A DNA stretch of 64,000 bases from Vibrio sp. 10N.286.49.B3. GTDB lineage: Bacteria > Pseudomonadota > Gammaproteobacteria > Enterobacterales > Vibrionaceae. Shown one piece after another: positions 31,136 to 42,800 of the stretch (positions are counted from its first letter, which is position 1; each line of letters opens with the position of its first letter). Position numbers and translations under genes: made by a program. The notes under the pieces were generated by a model, which had not been told where the DNA came from, made no database searches, and saw only the letters and a program-made list of their open reading frames with translations. Location: assembly GCF_002873395.1 (NCBI RefSeq), contig NZ_MCUV01000046.1, positions 186,001 through 250,000 on the forward strand. Reading direction: 5' to 3'.

Positions 31136-34100
31136 CTATTGCTGACTACCTTCACGCATGTCTTCAGGCAATGTAAAATCACCTTTGCGACGGGAAACTT
31201 CTTCAACTATCGGATCATCTAATGGGCCTTTGATCGAATAGTTCACTTGGGTAAAGACCTCCACAACCGGAGAAATTACCGTTGAAATCGCTAATACATA
31301 GAGTGCTGTCTGCGGCGCAACGGCAAACGCAGTGAGTGTTGGAAGACCTGAGGTAATATCAGGCTTAAAGTTCACCTGCGCATCAACCTGTCGTGTATTA
31401 AGGTTCGCGAGGCCTTTAATCGCCATATCCCCCGCAATGGCATCCATCTCAAGGTCATTGGTAATAAAAATGCCATGCTTAATTTCACCACTGCCACGGA
31501 TGTAATTAAATGCCATACCTTGATCAAACACATCAGAGAAATCGAGCTGCATACGGCGCACAATCGAATCCAAACTAAACATACCTAAGATACGCGCAGC
31601 CCCGCTGACATTGGAGATCATCCCTTTACCAAACTTCGTCGAGACATCTCCCTCTAAGGTACTGATATCCATAGACCAAGGTGAGCCTTGCCACTTAGTA
31701 TTCGCTTGCAGGGTAAATGGGGCTTTTTGAATACCCGACTTAATGCCAAAGCGCTCCATCAACTCACTGTTATTATCACTCTCGATATTTAAGTTAAGTT
31801 GAGAATGGCTATTTTCTCCAGCCAATGACCACCAACCCGTGACATCAATGTGATTGGTGCCACTTGCCACATGAAATTCATTCATTGTCAGGCGATCATT
31901 ATCACGTTTAAGATCCACATCAAGCTTGCCAACTTTATACCCTTGCAACCAAAAATCATCTATGGCGAGATCAATATCGGGCATCGATTGATGAAAATTT
32001 CGATCAAACTCCGATACCTTGCCTGAATCTTGAGCTAAATGATCGGCACGTTTCGTCGTTGCAGCGACCTCTTTCTCTAACTCATCTAAAACAGGAACAT
32101 AGACATGCAAACTCTTTAATGCAACCGTCAACTTATGCGCCGCATTATAGTTTAGCTGACCTCTCGCTTCCTGGCTGGCAATATCTAACTGCCAATCATC
32201 ACCACGTTTACGACCATTAATATCCACGTCGTGCCAACTGATTGTTGCCAGCTCAAGCTCTTCGACTTGTACTGAAATGCGCTCAGGCAGCGGCATGGTT
32301 GGTTTTTCCATACTATCGACAACGGCTTTCTGCTCACCCACTGGCTCATTTAAAATATCCACCCATTGGTCAAAATCGACTTTTGGCGCGCGAATTAATG
32401 CATGATGACCAACAACTGGGCTAATTTTGAACCCTCCTCGACCAAATACGAGGTTACTGGCTTCAATAACAGGTACCGACTGAGTAATATCGATCTCCGC
32501 TTGGTACTTCATATTAGGTAGCTGAAGTCTTGCCGTAATCGCCTCTTGATCGCCTGATGCCTTTAAAGTCGCATAGCCACCATCACCAACCTCTTGATTG
32601 AGTGGGTAAGGGTAATCACTGTGCAGCTCATTAAGCTTCGCATCCACTTCAATTTGATAAGTAAAGCCTATATCGGTCAATTGTAAATCAACACCGAGAT
32701 CCCAAGATGCATGACCATCAACATGCTGTAGCCATTTACGCCCAAGATAAGGCATTAAAGGATCAACATACCAATCACCCGTTGCTTTAATATCAACAAG
32801 ATAACCTTGACTACCTTGCTTATCATCATTGCGACCATTGAAGTCTAATGACATCGGTTGATTGAGCAGTTTGCCTTTTAAGTTTTGCGCCTTAACCACA
32901 TCATTATCAAAATAGATACGCCCAGAAACCTCATCAAGATCCATTGGCGGTGCTTCTATTTCGACATAGTTACGCTTTAGATCCGCATAACCCCAAGCTC
33001 GAGCATCATTACCGTTATCAAAAGGAATATGCAGTTGGAAACTTGAATTCACTTCGCCACTGACTTGTAGCGCGGTTAATGCTGCCCCGACGGAACCGAC
33101 TAAAGGCGATGACATCATATAATCACGAACCGCGTTCCCTTCGGCTTGTGCTTGCGCTTCTATCTCAATAAAACCACTATGAGCAAGATCGGGAATACGT
33201 CCAGTGACACGACTCGCACTGACATCCATTAAGGTTGCATCATGGGAATCAATAAACATGGCTGCATTTTCAAACAAGAGATCAAGCTGCAACTCAGTAA
33301 TTGGTGGCCATGCCGTATCAAAGCTAAATTTCGCTTCCTCAAGCTTAACTAGCGCTTGGAAAATGCCATCATTATTTTGATAAGGAAAATCGCCAAGTTC
33401 GCCATACCATAAAATTTGCGCAGCCTTAGCTTTACCACCTTGCACCGCTGTCGATAAGTAATCCGTTAACCCTTGTCCTAATGCTGGCGTGGGTAAATAA
33501 CGCCAAGTTTGACTGGCATTAAAAACATCCGCTTCGGCATAAATAGAGAGGAATGGGCTGCGATCTTCTGGAAAATCTAACCTAAATTCACCTAAGACTT
33601 GAATATCAGCGGTTGCAGCCGTGATCTTATCAGCCCATATACGCCAACCACCTTCATAGGTTTCCCAGACAATATGACTGTGTGCCTGACGAATATTTAA
33701 CGGGGCTTGAAACACATCACCAAACTGAACTTCATTATCAATTAAATCAAGCGAAGCAACCGCTCTATGGGTATTACCAGAGATGCGTGCTTGCAACCGA
33801 TTAAAGCCTGGCAAAGAGCCCGACTGCTTTAATGTGCCATGCTTTAAATTGGCAGAGTAATGCAGTTCTTCGAGGGATGACCCACCAGCAACACGTAAAT
33901 CTTCCAGCAAACCTCGCGGTCCAAACTGAGAAAGGAGCGCGGTGGATTTATCAGAATCAGGTAACAGTTTTGCTAAAGGTACTAAGCGGCTAATGGCTAA
34001 CTGAGACAGGTTTAAACGCCAATGGTTATCTTGCCAATCCAATGCAAAATCGACGGTTGGCCATTTTTGCTTATCAGTACTTAAAGAGAGTGAGTCACCA

Positions 34101-35071
34101 CTAACTTGCCAGCCTTCATCCAACTTCTCGAGGCGTAGGACACCAGAGTTGACGTCTAATGTATGGCGACCTTGCTCTCTCCAACTCAGCAGAGACGGTT
34201 GTAAGTCGACATAAGCATAGTCCGGCTTACTGTGAGTGAGTGTTAGCCAACTATTAAAGCTGATCAGCCCCTTATCTATCCCTGTTTGCTGGCGTAAGGC
34301 TTTAGTCAACCACGGCATAACATCAACCTGGTGAGCACTGAGATAAAACTCACCACTGATATCCAGTAACGAGCCATGATCTTCAAAGTTTGCACTCACT
34401 AGCAAGGAATTAATATTGGCTTCAGTGATGCTTACTTCACCTTCAGCGTAATGCTGATTATCATCATTACGCCAACGCAACTGATGAATATCTAAATCAC
34501 GCACTTCACCAGCAAGCGATTGATAACGAATACTGGAGTTCGTCAGTTCAAAATCCGTCACTTGGCGAAGTAATAGATTATCTAAACGTTGAATAATATC
34601 CGCAGAATCCGCTGGCTTGCTTTGACCGCTAGGATCGGTTTGAACGCCCGTATCACCTTGATCGTCAATAGCTGAGTCGTTGCTGATTAAACTGATCGAA
34701 GCAATATCAAGATCAAGGTTATGCAACTGTAAATCGGCAATGACAGGCTGTAGGGTAAAGATCGACCGAATCAGATCGAATTCAATTTCGACTTCCTCAA
34801 TGGCAAAGTAAGCCCCTTCCGATGCTGGAATATTGGCATTGAGGTTTTTCAGAGAGATAGAAGGGTGGGTATTACGCCAGAAACCACTCACATGAGAGAC
34901 ATTGAACTCGAAACCTGAGCTTCCACTCACCCAAGTTTCGATCTGGTCTTTATGTTGATTGAGCTTAGGTAAGGTGACACGTAAAGTCGTCACCACAACC
35001 GCTAACATCAAAAAAACGGTTACCAGTAACCAAAGAATACATCGCCATAAGCGAATACAAGTGGTGTTCAA
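31136..35071 (-). CDS. yhdP: AsmA-like envelope lipid-transport protein YhdP
   Basis: YhdP is one of the AsmA-like proteins (with TamB and YdbH) that move phospholipid from the inner to the outer membrane along a beta-sheet groove. The 1311-residue protein has a single N-terminal membrane anchor (about residues 10-30), a long stretch of beta-rich periplasmic sequence and the C-terminal AsmA_2 region. Translation appears to start at TTG 35071: an upstream in-frame stop overlaps the end of rng, no ATG or GTG occurs before the membrane helix, and GGGA lies six bases upstream. The rng stop is ten bases away, so coupling is likely. Confidence 0.92.
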   Translation of the reverse strand: MNTTCIRLWRCILWLLVTVFLMLAVVVTTLRVTLPKLNQHKDQIETWVSGSSGFEFNVSHVSGFWRNTHPSISLKNLNANIPASEGAYFAIEEVEIEFDLIRSIFTLQPVIADLQLHNLDLDIASISLISNDSAIDDQGDTGVQTDPSGQSKPADSADIIQRLDNLLLRQVTDFELTNSSIRYQSLAGEVRDLDIHQLRWRNDDNQHYAEGEVSITEANINSLLVSANFEDHGSLLDISGEFYLSAHQVDVMPWLTKALRQQTGIDKGLISFNSWLTLTHSKPDYAYVDLQPSLLSWREQGRHTLDVNSGVLRLEKLDEGWQVSGDSLSLSTDKQKWPTVDFALDWQDNHWRLNLSQLAISRLVPLAKLLPDSDKSTALLSQFGPRGLLEDLRVAGGSSLEELHYSANLKHGTLKQSGSLPGFNRLQARISGNTHRAVASLDLIDNEVQFGDVFQAPLNIRQAHSHIVWETYEGGWRIWADKITAATADIQVLGEFRLDFPEDRSPFLSIYAEADVFNASQTWRYLPTPALGQGLTDYLSTAVQGGKAKAAQILWYGELGDFPYQNNDGIFQALVKLEEAKFSFDTAWPPITELQLDLLFENAAMFIDSHDATLMDVSASRVTGRIPDLAHSGFIEIEAQAQAEGNAVRDYMMSSPLVGSVGAALTALQVSGEVNSSFQLHIPFDNGNDARAWGYADLKRNYVEIEAPPMDLDEVSGRIYFDNDVVKAQNLKGKLLNQPMSLDFNGRNDDKQGSQGYLVDIKATGDWYVDPLMPYLGRKWLQHVDGHASWDLGVDLQLTDIGFTYQIEVDAKLNELHSDYPYPLNQEVGDGGYATLKASGDQEAITARLQLPNMKYQAEIDITQSVPVIEASNLVFGRGGFKISPVVGHHALIRAPKVDFDQWVDILNEPVGEQKAVVDSMEKPTMPLPERISVQVEELELATISWHDVDINGRKRGDDWQLDIASQEARGQLNYNAAHKLTVALKSLHVYVPVLDELEKEVAATTKRADHLAQDSGKVSEFDRNFHQSMPDIDLAIDDFWLQGYKVGKLDVDLKRDNDRLTMNEFHVASGTNHIDVTGWWSLAGENSHSQLNLNIESDNNSELMERFGIKSGIQKAPFTLQANTKWQGSPWSMDISTLEGDVSTKFGKGMISNVSGAARILGMFSLDSIVRRMQLDFSDVFDQGMAFNYIRGSGEIKHGIFITNDLEMDAIAGDMAIKGLANLNTRQVDAQVNFKPDITSGLPTLTAFAVAPQTALYVLAISTVISPVVEVFTQVNYSIKGPLDDPIVEEVSRRKGDFTLPEDMREGSQQ

Positions 35072-35081
35072 AATCGTCCCA

Positions 35082-36551
35082 TTACATCATTACGACGTCA
35101 AATTGTTCTTGAATATAAAGAGGCTCAGCTTGAATACGAACCTGTTTACCAATAAAGATTTTCAGCTCGGCAAACGCATGAGACTCGTCCCCTTCTAATG
35201 TCTCAGTGACAGCAGGTGAGGCATAAACCACAAACTTATCCGCATCGTAAGCGCGGTTAACACGAGTGATCTCACGTAAGATTTCATAACATACCGTTTC
35301 AACCGTTTTCACACTACCACGACCTTCACAGGTTGGGCAGCTTGAACATAAAACATGCTCGATACTTTCGCGGGTACGTTTGCGGGTCATTTCAACTAAA
35401 CCAAGCTGAGTAAAGCCGTTAATATTGGTTTTTACTCGATCTTTATTTAGCGCCGCTTCCAATGAACTGAGTACACGTTTTCGGTGCTCATTTTCCATCA
35501 TATCAATAAAGTCGATAATGATGATGCCGCCTAAATTACGTAAACGCAGCTGACGAGCAATCGCCTGAGTTGCTTCAACATTGGTATTAAAAATGGTGTC
35601 TTCTAAGTTACGGCGACCAACAAATGCTCCGGTATTGATATCAACCGTTGTCATGGCTTCGGTTTGGTCGATAATTAAATAACCGCCCGATTTAAGCTCA
35701 ACTTTACGATCTAAAGAACGTTGAATTTCATTCTCGGTATCGTACATGTCAAAGATAGGTTTATCACCTTCATACAACTCAAGTTTAGCAGTAAGCTCAG
35801 GGACATACTCAGAAGTAAACTCTTTTAAATTTTCAAATTCGAGTCTGGAATCGACCTGAATTTTAGCTAAATCAGTACCGACAAAATCACGTAAAATGCG
35901 CTGCGCTAACCCTAGCTCACCATATAAAGTAGAACGGGTTTTATACTTAGCACGACGCTCTTTGATTTTGCTCCATAAGCGTTTTAAAAAAGCGGCATCT
36001 TCCGATAACTCTTGGCTCTCAGCCCCTTCTGCTGCAGTACGGATAATGAAACCACCATCATCATCACAATGACGTGAAACCACTTTTTTCAAACGATTAC
36101 GTTCAGCTTCACTGTCGATACGCTGAGAAACACCGACATGGCTAGCACCCGGCATAAAGACGAGATAACGTGATGGGAGGGTAATATCTGTGGTTAGACG
36201 TGCACCTTTAGTGCCTAAAGGATCTTTAACCACTTGAACAACGATATCTTGCCCTTGGCGTACAAGCTCAGAAATATCGCGAACTTTAAACTGTTTTTTC
36301 TCATTTTCAGCGACACACTCAGTATGGGGTACAATATCTGAGGCATGTAAAAAGGCCGCTTTCTCTAAACCTATATCAATAAAGGCAGCTTGCATCCCAG
36401 GTAACACACGGCTCACTCGACCTTTGTAGATGTTACCAACAATTCCACGTCGAGCATCGCGCTCAATGTGAACTTCTTGCAGAACTCCACCTTCGATCAT
36501 GGCCACGCGAGTTTCACTCGGGGTCACGTTTAATAGCAACTCAGCACTCAT
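35082..36551 (-). CDS. rng: Ribonuclease G
   Basis: RNase G is the RNase E paralogue that matures the 16S rRNA 5' end and degrades some mRNAs. The 489-residue protein has the S1 RNA-binding domain (about 39-125), the 5'-sensor/RNase H-like middle, the catalytic DFIDMM motif with metal-binding Asp residues and the zinc-link cysteines (CSSCPTCEGRG). It lacks the long degradosome scaffold of RNase E, which separates it from rne. It sits in the conserved mreBCD-maf-rng-yhdP series. Confidence 0.96.
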   Translation of the reverse strand: MSAELLLNVTPSETRVAMIEGGVLQEVHIERDARRGIVGNIYKGRVSRVLPGMQAAFIDIGLEKAAFLHASDIVPHTECVAENEKKQFKVRDISELVRQGQDIVVQVVKDPLGTKGARLTTDITLPSRYLVFMPGASHVGVSQRIDSEAERNRLKKVVSRHCDDDGGFIIRTAAEGAESQELSEDAAFLKRLWSKIKERRAKYKTRSTLYGELGLAQRILRDFVGTDLAKIQVDSRLEFENLKEFTSEYVPELTAKLELYEGDKPIFDMYDTENEIQRSLDRKVELKSGGYLIIDQTEAMTTVDINTGAFVGRRNLEDTIFNTNVEATQAIARQLRLRNLGGIIIIDFIDMMENEHRKRVLSSLEAALNKDRVKTNINGFTQLGLVEMTRKRTRESIEHVLCSSCPTCEGRGSVKTVETVCYEILREITRVNRAYDADKFVVYASPAVTETLEGDESHAFAELKIFIGKQVRIQAEPLYIQEQFDVVMM

Positions 36552-36573
36552 TAGCGCACCTCAATATTATAAA

Positions 36574-37161
36574 TTATAAGAATTCGTGCAAGAGCTGATC
36601 AGTTTCAAATAAAGGTAAGCCGACGACGGCGTAATAACTACCTTCTATTCGGGTGACAAAACGCCCCCCTAATCCTTGAATACCATAACTGCCCGCTTTA
36701 TCGCATGGTTCACCCGATAGCCAATAGTTGTGGATCTCTGGCTCACTTAACGGTTTAAACCAAACGTCAGTCGTAACGACAACCGACTTTTGTTGTTTCG
36801 CTGAGACAATACTGACCGCAGTCATCACTTGATGATCTCGTCCGGAGAGCATACTTAGCATGCGTAATGAATCGCTGTAATCTTTTGGCTTTTCAAGAAC
36901 CTCGCCATCACAGACCACGACAGTATCGGAACCGAGAACCAGAGAGTCAGGTGCAGAATGACGCAATCCTTCTGCGGCTTTTTGTTGTGACAAGCGTAGT
37001 ACGTAATCATAAGCTTGCTCATCATCTTGCTGCTTTTCTTCGATATCAGCATGAACAATAGAGAAAACATAGCCAAGTTGAGAGAGTAATTCTTTTCTTC
37101 TTGGTGAAGCAGAAGCCAATACTAACGGTTGGCTTGTGGCTAATAAATGGTTCTCTTGCAT
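36574..37161 (-). CDS. maf: Maf-family nucleotide pyrophosphatase (YhdE type)
   Basis: Maf proteins hydrolyse dTTP, UTP and modified nucleoside triphosphates, a house-cleaning role also tied to division arrest. The 195-residue protein shows the SASPRRKELL signature, the LGSDTVV acid motif, the EKPKD loop and the C-terminal KAGSYGIQGLGG region. Position between mreD and rng fits the YhdE (dTTP/UTPase) subgroup. It begins 22 bases after mreD. Confidence 0.94.
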   Translation of the reverse strand: MQENHLLATSQPLVLASASPRRKELLSQLGYVFSIVHADIEEKQQDDEQAYDYVLRLSQQKAAEGLRHSAPDSLVLGSDTVVVCDGEVLEKPKDYSDSLRMLSMLSGRDHQVMTAVSIVSAKQQKSVVVTTDVWFKPLSEPEIHNYWLSGEPCDKAGSYGIQGLGGRFVTRIEGSYYAVVGLPLFETDQLLHEFL

Positions 37162-37183
37162 GCGTTAATCCCTTCTCTATAGG

Positions 37184-37672
37184 CTATCTAATATGCCAAT
37201 GGCGTCGTACTCGGCGCATTAATAAAAACACCCAAGGCCATAAAATACCATTAATTAAAGAACTCCACAGCAGTAATGGATTAAAAACAACATCTTGTAT
37301 TAAATATTCACCAAAAAATACTAAGACTTCGAACATTGCCGACAATAACGTAATAATCAGCGCCTGCTGCCACAATGCCATATTGCGAATCACAAGGAAG
37401 TTCAGTGCCATGACGTAAATGATGATCGACATCATCATACCACGCACACCAAGGGTCGAACCGATTAATAGATCCCATAATAGACCTAAGATTAAGGCAC
37501 ACCCCACATTCACTCGGTTTGGTAGTGCAAGCACCCAATAAGCACACACTAAAAAGAGCCAAGTTGGGCGCATTAAATCAAGACTACCCGGCCAAGGGAT
37601 TGTTTGCAGGATAAGGGCCAATAGGAAAGAGGCCCCAATAACCATACGACTGGTCATAAAACTACTCGACAT
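37184..37672 (-). CDS. mreD: Rod shape-determining protein MreD
   Basis: MreD is an integral inner-membrane member of the elongasome that links MreB/MreC to cell-wall synthesis. The 162-residue protein has five to six hydrophobic helices and the family features IPWPGSLDLMRPTWLFLVCAYWVLALP and LGLLWDLLIGSTLGVRG. Its start overlaps mreC by 11 bases. Confidence 0.95.
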   Translation of the reverse strand: MSSSFMTSRMVIGASFLLALILQTIPWPGSLDLMRPTWLFLVCAYWVLALPNRVNVGCALILGLLWDLLIGSTLGVRGMMMSIIIYVMALNFLVIRNMALWQQALIITLLSAMFEVLVFFGEYLIQDVVFNPLLLWSSLINGILWPWVFLLMRRVRRHWHIR

Positions 37673-38549
37673 CTTTTGCTCCTAATTCACCACGTCTTGC
37701 ACTGGAGTCTACCGCCTGGCGCTGACGATGTTCATCAGGCCAAATCAACAGCAGGTAACGCAAGCGGTCAAAATCAACCACAGGTTCAGCACTAATCGCT
37801 GCAAATTCACGTCGGGTATCATGGTTAACAGAAGTTACGTGACCAACAGGATAGCCTTCGGGATACACTCCACCTAGCCCTGATGTCACCAGCAAGTCCC
37901 CTTCAATAATATCGGTACTGGTTGGGATGTGCTCTAACTGAATTTCGTCAATATTGCCATCACCTGAGGCAATCACACGGATATCATTACGAATCACTTG
38001 CACAGGAATGGCATTACTCGCATCGGTAAGCAATAAAACCCGACTGTTATGAGCACCAACAAAAGTCACTTGCCCAACGACACCTTTTTCATTCAGTACC
38101 GGTTGGCCTTCGTATACCCCATCGGTACGACCTTTATCGATCACCACTTGATGACGATAAGGCGATGAGTCAACCGCCATCACTTCTGTCACCGCTTTTC
38201 TTTCATCACGAACAAAAGAAGACCCCAATAGCTTACGTAAGCGTTGGTTCTCTTCTTTATATTGATCAAGCAGGATAAGTTCGCTTTTAAGACGTAATAC
38301 TTCACGTTTATAGCTGTTGTTGTCTTGTAATAGCCCTTTACGAGTATTAAAACGATCATAAACGCCATCAAACATACTACGAGGTAGGTTTGATGCATAT
38401 TGAATAGGAGCGACAAGGCTGTTGAGAAGATAGCGTACATTGGAGAATGTATCTAAACGACTATCAGCCAGCATAAGACTGGCTGATAGTGTTATCGCAA
38501 AAAACAGGCGCAATTGTAGAGATGGGCCTCTACCAAAAATCGGCTTCAT
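37662..38549 (-). CDS. mreC: Rod shape-determining protein MreC
   Basis: MreC is the periplasmic scaffold of the elongasome and binds PBP2. The 295-residue protein has a cytoplasmic N-terminus with FGRGPSLQLRL, one membrane anchor (about 15-30), a coiled coil (about 68-105, YKREVLRLKSELILLDQYKEENQRLRKLLG) and the beta-barrel domain with GVVGQV and the VTSGLGGVYPEGYPVG motif. It lies 69 bases after mreB and overlaps mreD. Confidence 0.96.
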   Translation of the reverse strand: MKPIFGRGPSLQLRLFFAITLSASLMLADSRLDTFSNVRYLLNSLVAPIQYASNLPRSMFDGVYDRFNTRKGLLQDNNSYKREVLRLKSELILLDQYKEENQRLRKLLGSSFVRDERKAVTEVMAVDSSPYRHQVVIDKGRTDGVYEGQPVLNEKGVVGQVTFVGAHNSRVLLLTDASNAIPVQVIRNDIRVIASGDGNIDEIQLEHIPTSTDIIEGDLLVTSGLGGVYPEGYPVGHVTSVNHDTRREFAAISAEPVVDFDRLRYLLLIWPDEHRQRQAVDSSARRGELGAKDVE

Positions 38550-38618
38550 TCTATATTGATCCTAGCTGGTCAGTTGATCTAACCACACTCATGCGAGGCT
38601 AAGATCAACTCGATACCA

Positions 38619-39671
<1,053 letters not shown>

Positions 39672-39715
39672 TCATCCTGCAAGAAATTGAAGATAATAAT
39701 TGCTCTAAATGTACC

Positions 39716-39742
39716 AATGCCTTGCCGTCACAGCAAGGCATT
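39716..39742. terminator. Hairpin between mshQ and mreB
   Basis: AATGCCTTGC pairs perfectly with GCAAGGCATT around a seven-base loop. There is no clear T-run on the minus strand, so it is only a weak candidate for the mshQ terminator. Confidence 0.45.
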
Positions 39743-39811
39743 GAAGCCTAAACATAGCACTTAAGCGGCTATTTTTTACAGATTCCTAACTTAAGGGCAA
39801 AAAATATGACT

Positions 39812-42800
39812 TTATTGCCCGGTTAAACCGTCCTCACCACGGAAGATGATTTTATCGTTTCCGCGAAAAATACCAAATGTCACTAACGCTGAAGGATCTT
39901 CATCGCCATTGCCCTGCCAATTATAAATTAGCCAAGGTTGGGCTCCATAGCCCTGATCCCAGAGACAATCTAAGTTAGAGTGATTACTGTTGCCTTGGCG
40001 TAAATAAATTCGCACTTGTTCACGCTGAGCAAGCATCGGATCTTGCTTCGCTAATACAGCATCTGACTGACCGCTAACCACGGTGGAAATACTGGTTGAA
40101 TCATCGCTATTGGTTAAGAAAGCACTGCTGTCTGAGTCCTCGCTCCAAATCCATTCACTACAGTAATTGTCAGTATCAAATTGGCTCGCATTATCATCGC
40201 TATTGGTGACAAACTGATTACCATTCCAAAACTCAACAGTGAGTGGAATCTTTAGTGTTTCACCTGCCGAACCACCAACATCGAATAATCGCATACGCCC
40301 ATAGCGCACAGGAGGTTGACCATATTGAACATTAAGAAGGTTACTTGATGCCTGTGGGAATACTTGGCTAGTTTGTCCATTGTCAAAGTTCGCAGAGTCT
40401 GGGGCACTGATGGTTAAGCCCAAGTCCGTCATGCTACTGCCTGAATCATCGGTATTAAAAGGGCCATCCGCCTCTGTTTTCAAAGGGGGGTCGGATGATA
40501 TGCTTCGTAGCCAACTCACTTCATCATTACTATCAAAGTCGACACTCCACTGTGACCCACTTTGACCATCAGACTGCCAATAACCTACCGATAAATCCAG
40601 TTCAATACGCCCATCATTAATGCTGTCATCTTTAAGCTCAAACTCCGCCTGATAAGCGGCAGAGAATAGATAATAGTTATTCACTAAAGTGGCTGTGGAA
40701 GGGTTATTAACATCGCCCGAATAAGCATTGACAATAATCTCTAAACCTTCAAAGTTTTGGTCCATGTAAGTCACATCACCTTGGTTGCTCGGTGATGTCC
40801 ATTTTACGGAATCAATGGAGAAAAAGGCTGGATAGAAGCGACCAATACCACGAAATCCAGGATTGATCGTCATACCAAGGTAGTCATTTTCAGCGCCCAC
40901 CCTTAAGCGTACACTGCCCACTTCATCCCAGACTAAGCCCGAGTAATCGTAATACTCTCCATAGACACTATCGTTCGCTGTAGCAGTATTCAAGCGGTCA
41001 TCATTACCCGTTAAAGTACCATTGATACCACCAGAGTTAGCACTTGGCGTCTCCACCTCATGAGTCATCATTAACGTGGTAGCAGGTGCGTTGTCATGGT
41101 AGAAATTTTGCGTCACCCATTGCGCCTGACAATAGCTATTCTGGCTTTCAATCTCTGCCGTTTCACTGCCTTCATGCCAAACAATCGGTAACACCGCTAA
41201 ATCAAAAGGTACGCCTGAAGCGGAAAAATCAACGCCTGAACTAGAAGTACCTGACATATCGGTACCGGTGTCAGGGAGTGGGCAAAGCGCAAAGGTCCAT
41301 GGTCTGGATTTGACTTCAAAGCTGCCGGTTAGCACTCGATCTGCATCATCCCCCTCTATCGGACAATCGTCATAACCTGTGCAATCAAAATCATCATCAG
41401 TTAATGTCACTAAAAAGACACCAGATTCATTAATGGATAAATCCGCCTCCTTCGCTTCACCACTGGAAAAAGTCGGGGCATAATCCAATCTGCCATTATC
41501 CCCTCCACTTGGCTGAGTTACGCTATGGGTAATGGTTGGAGAACCTTGATAATTCGTTGCGGTGAGTTCATTACCACTTTCATCACAAGCCAGTACTTTT
41601 GCATCCACTTGATAGGGTTTCCCGGCAATAACCTCTTGATCATCAATAGCAATTTTAAATGGCACATACTTAAACGTCGCACTAACAGGATCGATACCTG
41701 CCGCGTTTAAGGTTGCTGTAATGGTGTAATCTTCATTAAGTTCTACTTGGGAAATACCACTCTCTTCAACACTTACAGCAACGGTGAGTAAACCTTCGTC
41801 ATTGGTCGAATAAACCTCACCTGATTTACTGCCATTGCCCCCCAACTCAGTCGTTAAATAATCACTATCTCCCGAGGTGGTTTTATATAGCTCAATGACA
41901 ATATTGGTACTAATAGGAAGGTTATTGTTGGTCGCTGTGATATCAAAGGTTGGTTTATCATCACCACACATTAAAGCGAGGTTTGTTGGAGGGGAAATAG
42001 TGATTTCATAGTCATCGGCAGGTTGGAAGCAGTGGTTATCAGTGGCAATGAGCTGTGAGCTATTAGCCATTTCTAGTGACTTAGCTGTAATCGCTCCACG
42101 AACGATCGAACTATTGCTCAATTTAACTTTTGCTTCGCTATATAATAAGCCTGTGAATTCACTGGTATTATTAAAATCGACCTGAATATCATCACTTACA
42201 CCATGAACTAGAACAATGAGTTGACCGCTACCAATCTCTTTAAAGCTAGTACCTTGACTCATTTTCAGCGTTTTAGTGTGAATCGTTACCGTTTCTCCAT
42301 CTGGTATTTCAATGATACCTGCATTATGAACCTCAATATCAGCAACCCAGTAAGTCCCACTATAAAAAATAGCTGTACTATTTTTCCCAACTCTTAACTG
42401 TTGAAGAACATCGTCATTTTTTAACTCGAATGCTTCATCTGCATTCGATAAATCAACCACTACATCTGACGTTCTAAAGCTTTCTAGCTCTTGTTTTTCG
42501 ACCATTAAGCCAGCATCACCAATACAGTCTTGCCCATCACAATTAGCTTTATTTTTAATCTCTATTTTATCATCATTAAAGCCAACAACGCGTTGACCAT
42601 TAATCAGCTGTGTTCCTATTATTTGAGTCGTATTAGACATAGATAGTAATTGCTCATCATTACCAACCCATGTCTGTGCTGGTGACGGAAACAGTTCACA
42701 CACCTCATCTAGCGGTGGTTTTTCAAATAAGAAGTAAGAAAAAGGTTCAACGACATGCCCTCGTTCATAATCTTGATGCATGTCTTCTTCATTAATTAAT

